DNA of 64,000 bases from Qipengyuania_B sp965214525 (GTDB lineage Bacteria; Pseudomonadota; Alphaproteobacteria; Sphingomonadales; Sphingomonadaceae), in assembly GCA_965214525.1 (NCBI GenBank), contig OZ243959.1:2356001-2420000 (forward strand), in the 5' to 3' direction. Positions 53,925 through 61,990 of this stretch are shown here, piece after piece. How positions within the stretch are numbered: the first letter of the stretch is position 1; each line of letters opens with the position of its first letter. The position numbers and the translations under genes are program-made. Below the pieces are notes generated by a model. That model was not told where the DNA came from. It saw only the letters and a list, made by a program, of their open reading frames with translations, and did not search any database.

Positions 53925-54426
53925 GCTGTGACTTCCCCTTATAGAACCCCTGCGTCTGCAGGTCGCCGCGTGCCTTGGCATCGATGGATGCCAGCAAGCC
54001 ATATCTTTCGTTCCGCGGATTTAAGGGTCCGCACAAACTTTTGCACGGTTTGATTTTGCGGCTTGCAATTTGAGGGATGCAAGCGCGCCGGGCATTGCGG
54101 CCAAGCTATTGCATGGGGCACTGGCGATAGCCTTCGTGGAAATCGTTTCTGCGAGGTTTACCCTCTTGCGCACTCGGCCACGATGATTCACTATCTAGTG
54201 GTTGGCGGGGCAGGGTAACCTACCACCCCTAGTTTCACAGGCTGTCGGCTATGAGCGGAACGACGGTCTCGGGTCGATCGTGCCATTGCAAGGCAGCGGC
54301 CGGCCCAAGCCGTGGATAAGTTTTCGTCGTCAGACGGCGGATAATTGCTAGTCCTGAAGGACCGGCCGAATCGAACAGAGCGCGAACGAACGGTCGGGCG
54401 CGCCGGATATAAGGGATAGGACGAGC
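53925..54426. other. 502-base interval upstream of nrdA; control region
   Basis: No ORF is supportable. It holds the two NrdR-like boxes (54188-54237), a GANTC methylation-type site (GATTC, 54185-54189), a single near-match to a DnaA box in GTGGATAA (54312-54319), and AT-rich patches (54031-54060). The interval probably carries promoters for GlsB (leftward) and nrdA (rightward). Confidence 0.55.
54188..54237. promoter_or_regulatory. Two NrdR-box-like sites in the nrdA leader
   Basis: Read on the minus strand, 54188-54203 is ACCACTAGATAGTGAA, with inverted arms CACTA/TAGTG around two bases; the second, 54222-54237, reads ACCACCCCTAGTTTCA and is weaker. Centres are 34 bases apart, near the roughly three-turn spacing of NrdR box pairs. 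The first matches the ACCACCAGATATTGTT site upstream of nrdB at 14 of 16 positions or fewer, sharing the ACCACYAGATAKTG core. Confidence 0.45.
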
Positions 54427-56466
54427 ATGGATCTGAGGGTCGGAGACGGAGCCACGATGGAGCGTGACATGAACGGTGCCGACACGCTGGATTCCACCAA
54501 TACCACGGCGGCGAAGACAGTGCGGGAAAGCAGGGCGATAGGCATGGACAAGGCGGACCTGGGATCGGAAGACTTGGTCGATGCTACGGCGTCTGCGCTT
54601 GCAGAGGCGGCAAAGGCGATGGTCGCGGCGCCAGCGCATGATAGCAAGAAGGTCAACGACCGGCGCTTCACCATCGCGACGGACGCATCGCGCGATGCGA
54701 ACCTGACCGCATTCGGCAAGGAGACGCTGGAGGATCGCTATCTGTTGCCCGGCGAATCCTATCAGGATCTGTTTGCCCGCGTTGCCGATGCCTACGCCGA
54801 CGATCAGGACCATGCCCAGCGGCTGTACGACTACATCTCTAGGTTGTGGTTCATGCCCGCAACGCCCGTTCTGTCCAATGGCGGAACCGGACGCGGCCTG
54901 CCGATCTCGTGCTATCTGAACAGCGTAGAAGATAGCCTGGAAGGCATCGTCGGCACCTGGAACGAGAATGTCTGGCTGGCCAGCCGGGGCGGCGGCATCG
55001 GCACCTATTGGGGCAATGTGCGCGGGATCGGAGAACCGGTCGGCCTCAACGGCAAGACCAGTGGCATCATCCCCTTCGTGCGGGTGATGGACAGCCTGAC
55101 GCTGGCCATCAGCCAGGGTTCGCTGCGGCGCGGTTCGGCCGCCTGTTATCTCGATGTCAGTCACCCGGAAATCGAGGAGTTCCTGGAAATCCGCAAACCG
55201 TCGGGCGATTTCAACCGCAAGGCGCTGAACCTGCATCATGGCGTGTTGCTGTCCGACGAGTTCATGGAGAAGGTGCGGGCGGGCGAAGAGTTCGATCTTG
55301 TCTCGCCGCGCGATGGATCAGTGCGCAAGACGTTGGATGCGCGCTCGCTGTTCCAGAAGCTGGTCGAGACGCGCCTCGCCACGGGCGAACCCTATATCGT
55401 GTTCAGCGACACGGTGAACCGCATGATGCCCAAGCACCACCGGGACCTGGGCCTGAAAGTGTCGACGTCCAATCTGTGCAGCGAGATCACCCTGCCTACG
55501 GGCCGCGACCATCTGGGCAACGATCGCACGGCGGTCTGCTGCCTCTCGTCGCTCAACCTGGAGAAATGGGACGAGTGGCAGGGCGACAGGATGTTCATCG
55601 AGGACGTCATGCGCTTCCTCGACAACGTGCTGCAGGATTATATCGACCGCGCGCCCGACGAAATGGCACGGGCCAAGTACTCGGCCGAGCGCGAACGGTC
55701 GGTCGGGCTTGGCGTCATGGGTTTCCACTCCTTCCTCCAGGCCAAGAATATCGGTTTCGAATCGCCGATGGCGAAGGTCTGGAACCTGAAGATGTTCAAG
55801 CATATTTCCGGCAAGGCGGAAGAAGCGAGCCTGCTTCTGGCGCAGGAGCGCGGACCGAACCCCGATGCGGCCGAAACGGGCGCGATGGAGCGGTTCAGCT
55901 GCAAGATGGCGATCGCGCCCACTGCCTCGATCTCGATCATCTGCGGTGGCACGTCCGCTTGCATCGAGCCCATCCCGGCCAACATCTACACGCACAAGAC
56001 CCTGTCGGGCAGTTTCGTGGTGAAGAACCCCTATCTGGAAAAGCTGCTGCAGGAGAAGTCGAAGGATTCCAACAATGTCTGGAACTCCATCCTGGAGCGG
56101 GGGGGGTCGGTCCAGCATTGCGATTTTCTCACCACTGAGGAGAAGGCGACGTTCAAGACCAGTTTCGAGATCGATCAGCGCTGGCTCCTCGAATTCGCCG
56201 CCGACCGCGCGCCTTATATCGATCAGGCACAGTCGCTCAACCTGTTCATCCCGGCCGATGTCGACAAGTGGGATCTGATGATGCTTCACTTCCAGGCGTG
56301 GGAGAAGGGCATCAAGTCGCTGTATTACCTGCGATCGAAATCGGTGCAGCGGGCCGGGTTCGCTGGCGGCGTGGAAGCGGACAACACTGCAGAGGCCGCG
56401 AAATACGAGCTTGAGATGGGCGCGGGCGAGCAAACCGATTACGAGGAATGCCTGAGCTGCCAGTAA
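54427..56466 (+). CDS. nrdA: Class I ribonucleotide reductase alpha subunit, without an ATP-cone
   Basis: 679 residues. The catalytic cysteines are in LPISCYLNSVEDS (about 162), STSNLCSEITLP (about 351, with Glu) and RTAVCCLSSLNLEK (about 368), and the C-terminal shuttle pair in EECLSCQ. The finger loop, HPEIEEFLEIRKP and APTASISIICGGTSA are present. The first 80 residues are low-complexity and have no ATP-cone, unlike the usual 750-residue NrdA. Start uncertain: ATG 54427, or ATG 54457 with GGAG upstream; a TGA at 54355-54357 bars any longer form. It makes deoxynucleotides with NrdB (60916). Confidence 0.93.
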   Translation: MDLRVGDGATMERDMNGADTLDSTNTTAAKTVRESRAIGMDKADLGSEDLVDATASALAEAAKAMVAAPAHDSKKVNDRRFTIATDASRDANLTAFGKETLEDRYLLPGESYQDLFARVADAYADDQDHAQRLYDYISRLWFMPATPVLSNGGTGRGLPISCYLNSVEDSLEGIVGTWNENVWLASRGGGIGTYWGNVRGIGEPVGLNGKTSGIIPFVRVMDSLTLAISQGSLRRGSAACYLDVSHPEIEEFLEIRKPSGDFNRKALNLHHGVLLSDEFMEKVRAGEEFDLVSPRDGSVRKTLDARSLFQKLVETRLATGEPYIVFSDTVNRMMPKHHRDLGLKVSTSNLCSEITLPTGRDHLGNDRTAVCCLSSLNLEKWDEWQGDRMFIEDVMRFLDNVLQDYIDRAPDEMARAKYSAERERSVGLGVMGFHSFLQAKNIGFESPMAKVWNLKMFKHISGKAEEASLLLAQERGPNPDAAETGAMERFSCKMAIAPTASISIICGGTSACIEPIPANIYTHKTLSGSFVVKNPYLEKLLQEKSKDSNNVWNSILERGGSVQHCDFLTTEEKATFKTSFEIDQRWLLEFAADRAPYIDQAQSLNLFIPADVDKWDLMMLHFQAWEKGIKSLYYLRSKSVQRAGFAGGVEADNTAEAAKYELEMGAGEQTDYEECLSCQ

Positions 56467-56469
56467 GGC

Positions 56470-56586
56470 ATGACCTTGGGCGATAAAGGCGGAACGCAAG
56501 CGGAACGCCGCAAGCGCCAATGGCTGGCGCTGGCGGTACCGGTCGCATTCCTGGTCTGGGCCATCATCGATGCGATCGTGGATTGA
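56470..56586 (+). CDS. 38-residue single-helix membrane protein
   Basis: Reads MTLGDKGGTQAERRKRQWLA followed by LAVPVAFLVWAIIDAIVD. It has a basic N-terminal stretch, then one helix of about 18 residues, the usual form of a small type II membrane protein. It starts 4 bases after the nrdA stop with a TAAGG site. Not listed by length-limited gene calling. Function unknown; the linkage to nrdA may be only positional. Confidence 0.55.
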   Translation: MTLGDKGGTQAERRKRQWLALAVPVAFLVWAIIDAIVD

Positions 56587-56589
56587 TCC

Positions 56590-56805
56590 GTGACGACCGT
56601 CGCGGTCATCCTGCTGGCGATCGCCGCGCTGTTACTGGCACAGGCGGCACGCCGCAACCCGGACCCATCGGCTGCGCGCCGACTGCGTCTTGCGTCCAAA
56701 GCGATGGCGATTGCCGCCGTCGTGCTCGCGATCGTCGATCTTGCCGGATACATCATCGACCATCGCGACGATCCTGCAGCGGTCAGCGGCGAATTGGCAC
56801 GCTGA
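56590..56805 (+). CDS. 71-residue two-helix membrane protein
   Basis: GTG start 3 bases after the preceding gene. TTVAVILLAIAALLLAQAAR and SKAMAIAAVVLAIVDLAGYI are the two helices, separated by a basic loop (RRNPDPSAARRLRLAS); the tail is acidic (DHRDDPAAVSGELAR). No family recognised. The nrdA-38aa-71aa order suggests cotranscription, each with almost no spacer. Confidence 0.55.
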   Translation: MTTVAVILLAIAALLLAQAARRNPDPSAARRLRLASKAMAIAAVVLAIVDLAGYIIDHRDDPAAVSGELAR

Positions 56806-56909
56806 ACGGCGTCTACCCACGCATCGCGACCCCGCGCGCATCCGCCGGATTAGATTATCCGAGCGGGCTGTGCTAATTTGGGACGGAAAGGTTTAACGAA
56901 TCGTCGATG

Positions 56910-56929
56910 TTTCACTCGTATCAGTGAAA
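56910..56929. promoter_or_regulatory. Inverted repeat upstream of the glycosyltransferase gene
   Basis: TTTCACT (56910-56916), 6 bases, AGTGAAA (56923-56929): perfect 7-base arms centred about 65 bases before the GT2 ATG. Could be an operator or an RNA hairpin; no factor can be named. Confidence 0.45.
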
Positions 56930-56984
56930 ACGACACCGAATTCGCAGTTGGGGGATGCTTAATGTCTGCCAGGACGGGGGGGAA

Positions 56985-58013
56985 ATGCGCACGATATCGA
57001 TAATCCTTCTGGCGAAGGATGAGGCAGCCAATATCGGCAGGGGCCTCGACCAGATATCGCGCCAATCGCTGTTGAACGACGAGCGATACGATATCGAGAT
57101 CCTGGTCGTGCCCAATGGCTGCACCGACGACACCGCCGCGGTAGCGGAGCGATGCGGCGAGGTTTTTCAACGTCACCCCCGCGTGTCCTTCAAGGTCGTT
57201 GATCTGCCGACCGGCGGGAAAAGCCGGGCCTGGAACCGAAGCGTGCACGAATTGAGTCGGCCGTCGTCCGGTTACCTGCTGTTCCTGGACGCCGATATCG
57301 CGCTTGCGAATGACGCGGTGTTCGCGACGCTTGTCGATCATCTCGTGGAACGCGACCAGACCGCGGTCGTTTCCGGGTTGCCGTTCAAGGATTCCTACCT
57401 GAAAAAGCGGCGTTCCTCGCTCGACCGTTTCTCTCACGTGATCTCGGAAGAAACGCGCTATCGCGATGCGATCTGCGGGTCACTCTATGTGGGACGGGCA
57501 GACGAACTGCGCGCGGTCTGGCTGCCTTTGGAAACCCCTGGCGAAGACGGTTTTCTCAACGCGATGGTGACGACCTTCGGGTTTAGCCAGCCCTGTCCGC
57601 AACCCGGTCGCGTCGTCCAGGTTTCGACGGTGACGCATCATTATGCCGCCACCACGCCTGCCCAGTTCTTCAAGCACGAGCGGCGCATGATCGTGGGGAC
57701 GATGATCAACCACTGGATCTTCGACCATCTGATGGCCCGCCGCAAGCTTGAGCCCGCCGGACCGCTGATCGCCGCGCTGAACGAGGATAACCCCGATTGG
57801 GTGCAGGACATCATCGATCGCCGCATCGGCGGGCGTTTCTGGGTGGTGTCGCCCAATGTGGCGTTCCGTCGCATAAAGTCGAGCAACAGGCGCAGCCGCA
57901 TCGGCTATCTGGCCAAATTGCCATTCCTTGCCGCGGCGACCATCCTCACCCTCCCCGCAGCGATGATGGCCAACCAGACCTTGCGGGAACGGGGCGCAGC
58001 CGCGACTTGGTAG
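56985..58013 (+). CDS. Family 2 glycosyltransferase
   Basis: 342 residues from ATG 56985 (GGGGGGGAA upstream). GT-A fold: MRTISIILLAKDEAANIGRG, ILVVPNGCTDDTAAVAERCG, the DXD-like LLFLDADIALANDAVF, and GEDGFLNAMVTTFGFSQ (acidic catalytic motif). The C-terminus has a hydrophobic segment (AKLPFLAAATILTLPAAMMA) that may bind the membrane. The sugar donor and acceptor are unknown; likely surface polysaccharide or glycolipid. Confidence 0.88.
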   Translation: MRTISIILLAKDEAANIGRGLDQISRQSLLNDERYDIEILVVPNGCTDDTAAVAERCGEVFQRHPRVSFKVVDLPTGGKSRAWNRSVHELSRPSSGYLLFLDADIALANDAVFATLVDHLVERDQTAVVSGLPFKDSYLKKRRSSLDRFSHVISEETRYRDAICGSLYVGRADELRAVWLPLETPGEDGFLNAMVTTFGFSQPCPQPGRVVQVSTVTHHYAATTPAQFFKHERRMIVGTMINHWIFDHLMARRKLEPAGPLIAALNEDNPDWVQDIIDRRIGGRFWVVSPNVAFRRIKSSNRRSRIGYLAKLPFLAAATILTLPAAMMANQTLRERGAAATW

Positions 58014-58068
58014 GCCCGGGCCGACAGGTGCGGAAACCGGTAGATCGCCGCGGCCGGAGCCTGACCTG

Positions 58069-58305
58069 TTACATCGATGTCTTGTTGCCTAGCCCCGCCG
58101 GAATGGTCGCGCCTTGCTTCAGATAGACGCGATTGTCGTCGATCCGGTCGACTTGATCGAGATCGATGTAATGGTGGCTGGCATCGGCCGAATCCGATTT
58201 GGTGAGCTTGATCCGGTCGTCGTGCACATTGTCGACCGTACCGACATGTTGCCCGCCAAAGTCGGTGACTTCCATGTGTTCCTTGATGCGCAGTTTCTCG
58301 AACAT
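58069..58305 (-). CDS. DUF2171 stress protein
   Basis: 78 residues from ATG 58305, with CAAGGAG upstream. MEVTDFGGQHVGTVDNVHDD and RIKLTKSDSADASHHYIDLD, then YLKQGATIP, match the small DUF2171 family (PRC-barrel-like strands). The family is common in stress regulons and its function is unknown. A near-perfect EcfG promoter lies 38 bases upstream. Confidence 0.88.
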   Translation of the reverse strand: MFEKLRIKEHMEVTDFGGQHVGTVDNVHDDRIKLTKSDSADASHHYIDLDQVDRIDDNRVYLKQGATIPAGLGNKTSM

Positions 58306-58342
58306 GATCGCTCCTTGTCGTTCGTTGATGATATCCGGTTCG

Positions 58343-58367
58343 AACGCCCTCCAGCCGTGCCTGTTCC
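58343..58367 (-). promoter_or_regulatory. EcfG-type promoter of the DUF2171 gene
   Basis: On the minus strand: GGAAC (58367-58363), 16 bases, CGTT (58346-58343). A full match to GGAAC-N16-CGTT, with the -10 element about 38 bases before the ATG. Confidence 0.75.
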
Positions 58368-58746
58368 GGTTGCGGCGGCGTTCGCACCCAAGCCCTAGTT
58401 GCGGTTCGCGCGACTTTTCCAAGCAAAAGGCGCTATGATTCGCACACGGCGCGATACTTTCCTGTCGAGGAACACCAAGGCAATGGCGGGCCGTTGGATC
58501 GCTCTGTCATCTGCCCGGAACCGCACTTCAATGGGGACTGGGCGCGCTTTGGCCAGCAATCTCGCTTCTTCAGTCCGATTGCGTTTTCCGCCAACGTCCC
58601 GCTTTAACATCGCGATGACTTGCCGCTATTGCCGCTTGCCCCGACCGGCTGATGCGATGAAGTGCGTGACCAGCGCTATGCCAATCGCCTCCTGCCCTTA
58701 ATTGATCGGTTCGGCAGAGGGGCCGCGCTTTATCTTTTACGAATCA
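58368..58746. other. 379-base gene-poor interval
   Basis: Short ORFs occur on both strands (for example about 70 codons on the minus strand at 58395-58610), but none has a convincing ribosome site or domain. It may hold a decayed gene. No repeat or terminator seen. Confidence 0.4.
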
Positions 58747-59145
58747 TTAATCCGGCTCGTAGAGTTCCGGGTTGGCATCGGCCTGCAATCGCTGCGTGGG
58801 TGACGTGCTGGTCTCGCCTGGAATGGCGCGCTCATTGTCACCCTTCGCCTTTTTCGCATCCGTACCCTCTTTCGGGTCGGCCATGTCGCGTTCTTCCTTG
58901 CCCTGTTCGGTGCGCGAATTGCCGTAGCCTGCCTGCGCGCCAGAACTCCCCGGCCCTTCATCGGAACCTTGCTCGCCCTGCTTGGCTTTCTGCTGTTGAT
59001 CGGGCATCGGCTCGCCTGCACGTTTGTTGATGCTGGTGGCCTGGTTGACCTCGTACTGGTCGTATTCGGGCCGCGCGCTACCGGCAGGTGCCTTGATAGC
59101 CTGCGGGTTGTCCTTACTGTCCGTGGATGATGTGTGCTGCGCCAT
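58747..59145 (-). CDS. Low-complexity hydrophilic protein under an EcfG promoter
   Basis: 132 residues from ATG 59145 (AAAGGA upstream). Rich in Gln, Gly, Glu, Lys, Asp and Ser with almost no hydrophobic core (for example DQQQKAKQGEQGSDEGPGSS, GYGNSRTEQGKEERD, and DPKEGTDAKKAKGDNE). The layout resembles hydrophilin or stress-induced disordered proteins. An EcfG promoter match is 22 bases upstream of the ATG. Function unknown. Confidence 0.65.
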   Translation of the reverse strand: MAQHTSSTDSKDNPQAIKAPAGSARPEYDQYEVNQATSINKRAGEPMPDQQQKAKQGEQGSDEGPGSSGAQAGYGNSRTEQGKEERDMADPKEGTDAKKAKGDNERAIPGETSTSPTQRLQADANPELYEPD

Positions 59146-59166
59146 TGCTGATCCTTTCACTCGAAG

Positions 59167-59191
59167 AACCAACCCCGTCTGACGATGTTCC
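59167..59191 (-). promoter_or_regulatory. EcfG-type promoter of the hydrophilic protein gene
   Basis: On the minus strand: GGAAC (59191-59187), 16 bases, GGTT (59170-59167), about 22 bases before the ATG. The -10 reads GGTT, which differs from CGTT only in its first base. Confidence 0.55.
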
Positions 59192-59237
59192 ATCCGGCAT
59201 CCGCCATTTGTTAATCGTGTCTTTGTAGGGAACCTGC

Positions 59238-60404
59238 ATGATAAAGGCCGGTATGACCAGCAAAGCCCAAGCGCCTGTGGAAGATCGAGGCGAACGGACC
59301 GATCTGCCACCGGCGATCGATCGGGACCAGTCGGCAACGATCAAGGTTGCTCGCGTTTTGTGCATCATCTTCGTGACGAGCGCTCACGCCTGGCCCGGCA
59401 GCGATCGCATACTCGCGGCCGATGTCACCGCACCGTTCGCCGCCTTCTACTTCGTCGTTATCGGCTTGTTCGGCCGCTCATCGGTGCCGTTGCTGAGCGT
59501 CATCTCCGGCCTGCTGTTCGTAAGCAGCTTCTACCGGCGCGGCGCGTCCTCGGTCATCCGCGGGAAGTTCAAGACATTGATCGTGCCGATGGTCGCATGG
59601 TCGATCCCCATGATCGCCATCCTCTTCGCCGAGCCGATGCTGACCAATGCGGACAGACCGGAATGGGGGGCGATGGACTGGATCAACATGCTCTTCTCCA
59701 TCACCCAGTCGCCGGCCAATGGACCGCTGCATTTCTTTCGCGACATCTTCGTCATGGTATTCTACGGCTGCGCGATCCTGGCGCTGTTCAGCCGGCACCG
59801 GATCGCGGGAATCGTCTTGGCCGTGGCAATCGCTTTGCTCGAGCAGAAGGCTGGCGGCTTCCTTGTCTTCCGCAACCAGATCGCGTTCCTGTTCATCGCC
59901 GGACTGCTGATGGCGTTGCTCGGCGCGGGTAGCTGGCGTCCGAGCTGGCCGATCGTTATCGCGGCGCTGGGGTTATACGCCTTCACCGCATGGGCTGGGC
60001 TCCTGTCCGAGACGGCCGATAATCTGTTGCAGATGCGCTTTTCGCAATTGCTTCCCCGGATCGCGGTGTCCTTGTTCATGTGGCGGCTGTCTTACGAGAT
60101 CGTGCGCCGCGGCGCCGGCTTGCGCAAAGGCATCTACTGGCTGGAGCCGCACATCTTCGTCGTGTTCTGCTCCCATGCCTTGACGGTCAAGGCGTTCGCC
60201 TTGTTGGCGGCCATCTTTGACTGGTCGGAAGCGTCCGTCATCTACCCGGCCATTCTCCTTGGCCAGATGGCGGTGTTCGTCATCGTCGGGGTCGTCGCTT
60301 CGTATATCCTGGTGCCGTTTCCCTGGCTTCGGGGAAAGACAGGGCGCGAGCCTGCTACGCCGTCGGCACGCAAGCCGATGGATGCCCTCGGCGGAAGGCC
60401 GTGA
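59238..60404 (+). CDS. Acyltransferase 3 family membrane protein
   Basis: 388 residues with about ten hydrophobic segments. VLCIIFVTSAHAWPG holds the His typical of the acyltransferase 3/OpgC family near the first helix; FFRDIFVMVFYGCAILALF, and YWLEPHIFVVFCSHALTVKAF are later helices. It would transfer succinyl or acetyl groups to periplasmic glucans or surface sugars. Start ATG 59238 or ATG 59253. Next to the GT2 gene functionally, but separated by the two stress genes. Confidence 0.85.
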   Translation: MIKAGMTSKAQAPVEDRGERTDLPPAIDRDQSATIKVARVLCIIFVTSAHAWPGSDRILAADVTAPFAAFYFVVIGLFGRSSVPLLSVISGLLFVSSFYRRGASSVIRGKFKTLIVPMVAWSIPMIAILFAEPMLTNADRPEWGAMDWINMLFSITQSPANGPLHFFRDIFVMVFYGCAILALFSRHRIAGIVLAVAIALLEQKAGGFLVFRNQIAFLFIAGLLMALLGAGSWRPSWPIVIAALGLYAFTAWAGLLSETADNLLQMRFSQLLPRIAVSLFMWRLSYEIVRRGAGLRKGIYWLEPHIFVVFCSHALTVKAFALLAAIFDWSEASVIYPAILLGQMAVFVIVGVVASYILVPFPWLRGKTGREPATPSARKPMDALGGRP

Positions 60405-60410
60405 CCGGTT

Positions 60411-60433
60411 GGCGCGCCCTTTCCGGGCGTGCC
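60411..60433. terminator. GC-rich hairpin between convergent genes
   Basis: GGCGCGCCC (60411-60419) pairs with GGGCGTGCC (60425-60433) with one wobble. No T-run on either side, so termination is uncertain; it sits between the convergent stops. Confidence 0.4.
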
Positions 60434-60439
60434 AGCCCC

Positions 60440-60610
60440 CTAATAAGTCCGCTTGTTCGCGTTCGCCTCGTCCTGCCTGGCCTTGTCCTTCTTGGCTTTG
60501 GCCGCGGCGCGTGCCTGTTCTTCGCGCGGGCCGGTGCGCTCCGGTTCGCCTGGTGCGGTGTCGTTCGATAGCGTCACGTCGCGGCTGTCGTCGGGTTCAT
60601 ATTCGCCCAT
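60440..60610 (-). CDS. 56-residue charged small protein under an EcfG promoter
   Basis: Translation from ATG 60610: begins MGEYEPDDSRDVTLSNDTAP, then EEQARAAAKAKKDKARQD and ends NKRTY before TAG. The ribosome site AAGGAGA is 6 bases upstream. Highly charged and probably disordered/helical, comparable to other small stress proteins. An EcfG promoter lies 24 bases upstream. Too short for ordinary gene calling. Function unknown. Confidence 0.7.
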   Translation of the reverse strand: MGEYEPDDSRDVTLSNDTAPGEPERTGPREEQARAAAKAKKDKARQDEANANKRTY

Positions 60611-60633
60611 GATCATTCTCCTTGTTGGGCTTG

Positions 60634-60659
60634 AACGAACCGGGGCGGGCCAGCGTTCC
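60634..60659 (-). promoter_or_regulatory. EcfG-type promoter of the 56-residue gene
   Basis: On the minus strand: GGAAC (60659-60655), 17 bases, CGTT (60637-60634), 24 bases before the ATG. Exact consensus. Confidence 0.7.
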
Positions 60660-60767
60660 GCTCGGCGGCGCGATCATCTTATCCCCGCTTGAATCGCTGC
60701 CCGTCCTATCGAATCAGGCCGGCCCGTCCCTATGTTGGAACCATTCGGGAACATCGCGGTGTGACGA

Positions 60768-60824
60768 ACACAGCATGTTGTTGCCCGCCGCCGCGATCCC
60801 CGTTACTGACCACCAGATATTGTT
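60768..60824. promoter_or_regulatory. NrdR-box-like sites in the nrdB leader
   Basis: ACCACCAGATATTGTT at 60809-60824 shares the ACCACYAGATAKTG core with the site upstream of nrdA; a weaker relative, ACACAGCATGTTGTTG, lies at 60768-60783. The centres are 41 bases apart. The nrdB start is 91 bases downstream. Confidence 0.45.
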
Positions 60825-60915
60825 TTACCGTCGAATGGAGCCACTCTAACCCGCAAGACCAACCAGCCCGTTCACCCTCGTTCTCCAAAAACCACCTGCC
60901 TGCCGGAGTAGCCGC

Positions 60916-61986
60916 ATGTCCCTCACCCAAGCCCGCAAGACCTACAAGCCGTTCGAATATCCCTGGGCCTACGAGTTCTGGAAGCGGCAACAGCAGATCC
61001 ACTGGATGCCCGAAGAGGTTCCGCTGGGCGAGGATTGCCGCGACTGGGCGCAGAAGCTGTCGGACCACGAACGCAACCTGCTGACGCAGATCTTCCGCTT
61101 CTTCACCCAGGCCGATGTCGAGGTGCAGGATTGCTATCACGAGAAATACGGCCGCGTCTTCAAGCCCACGGAAGTCAAGATGATGCTGGCCGCGTTCAGC
61201 AACATGGAGACGGTGCATATCGCCGCCTATTCCCACCTGCTCGACACGATTGGCATGCCCGAAAGCGAATACGGCATGTTCCTCGAATACGAGGAGATGA
61301 AGGACAAGCACGATTTCCTGCAGGAATTCGGCGTCGACACGGACGAGGATATCGCCCGCACGCTGGCCATGTTCGGCGGCTTTACCGAGGGGCTGCAATT
61401 GTTCGCCAGCTTCGCCATGCTGATGAACTTCCCCCGCTTCAACAAGATGAAGGGGATGGGGCAGATCGTTTCTTGGTCGGTGCGCGACGAATCCTTGCAT
61501 TGCGAAGGCATCATCAAGCTGTTCCACGCTTTTTGCGAAGAGCGCGGCTGCCTCACCAAGGCGGTGAAGGAAGACATCATGGACATGTGCCAGAAGACGG
61601 TGCGGCTGGAGGATGCCTTCATCGACCTGGCGTTCGAGCAGGGGCCGGTCCACGGCATGACCGCCAAGGAGATCAAGCGCTACATCCGCTACATCGCCGA
61701 CTGGCGGCTGGGCCAGCTGGGCCTCCAGCCGATCTACATGGTGGAGGACCACCCGCTGCCCTGGCTGACCCCGCTGCTGAACGGGGTGGAGCACGCCAAC
61801 TTCTTCGAAACCCGCGCGACCGAATATTCCAAGGGCGCGACCAAGGGCAATTGGCAGGACGTCTGGTCGAGCTTCGACAAGCGGCAAGGCGCAGGCCGCG
61901 CTGCGAACGCAGACGATGATGCTGGCGCACAGCCGGACGGGCCGGGGTTGTTTGGGGATGAGGGCCTGGAAGTGGCGGCGGAGTAA
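60916..61986 (+). CDS. nrdB: Class I ribonucleotide reductase beta subunit
   Basis: 356 residues. Di-iron ligands occur in FFTQADVEVQD, FSNMETVHIAAYSHLLD (Glu, His, and the radical Tyr) and VRDESLHCEGIIKLF; the radical tyrosine is present, so it is a conventional tyrosyl-radical NrdB. No ATP-cone at the N-terminus either. The tail DGPGLFGDEGLEVAAE would dock in NrdA. Likely start ATG 60916. Separated from nrdA by 4.4 kb of unrelated genes, but its leader carries a similar motif. Confidence 0.95.
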   Translation: MSLTQARKTYKPFEYPWAYEFWKRQQQIHWMPEEVPLGEDCRDWAQKLSDHERNLLTQIFRFFTQADVEVQDCYHEKYGRVFKPTEVKMMLAAFSNMETVHIAAYSHLLDTIGMPESEYGMFLEYEEMKDKHDFLQEFGVDTDEDIARTLAMFGGFTEGLQLFASFAMLMNFPRFNKMKGMGQIVSWSVRDESLHCEGIIKLFHAFCEERGCLTKAVKEDIMDMCQKTVRLEDAFIDLAFEQGPVHGMTAKEIKRYIRYIADWRLGQLGLQPIYMVEDHPLPWLTPLLNGVEHANFFETRATEYSKGATKGNWQDVWSSFDKRQGAGRAANADDDAGAQPDGPGLFGDEGLEVAAE

Positions 61987-61990
61987 GTGA

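Larger units (their letters stand above)
60611..60915. other. 305-base interval upstream of nrdB
   Basis: No ORF supported. Contains the leftward EcfG promoter of the 56-residue gene (60634-60659) and, nearer nrdB, two NrdR-like sites. No other structure is convincing. Confidence 0.5.

Noticed and set aside
53976..54025. GGAAC-like site upstream of the GlsB gene
   Set aside because: No CGTT at 16-17 bases, so it does not fit the EcfG promoter.
54311..54320. DnaA-box-like GTGGATAA upstream of nrdA
   Set aside because: A single imperfect box; no cluster or AT-rich unwinding element, so not an origin. May still bind DnaA as a regulator.
58395..58610. 71-codon minus-strand ORF in the 58.4-58.6 kb gap
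   Set aside because: No ribosome site, no family, and nearby frames are similarly open.
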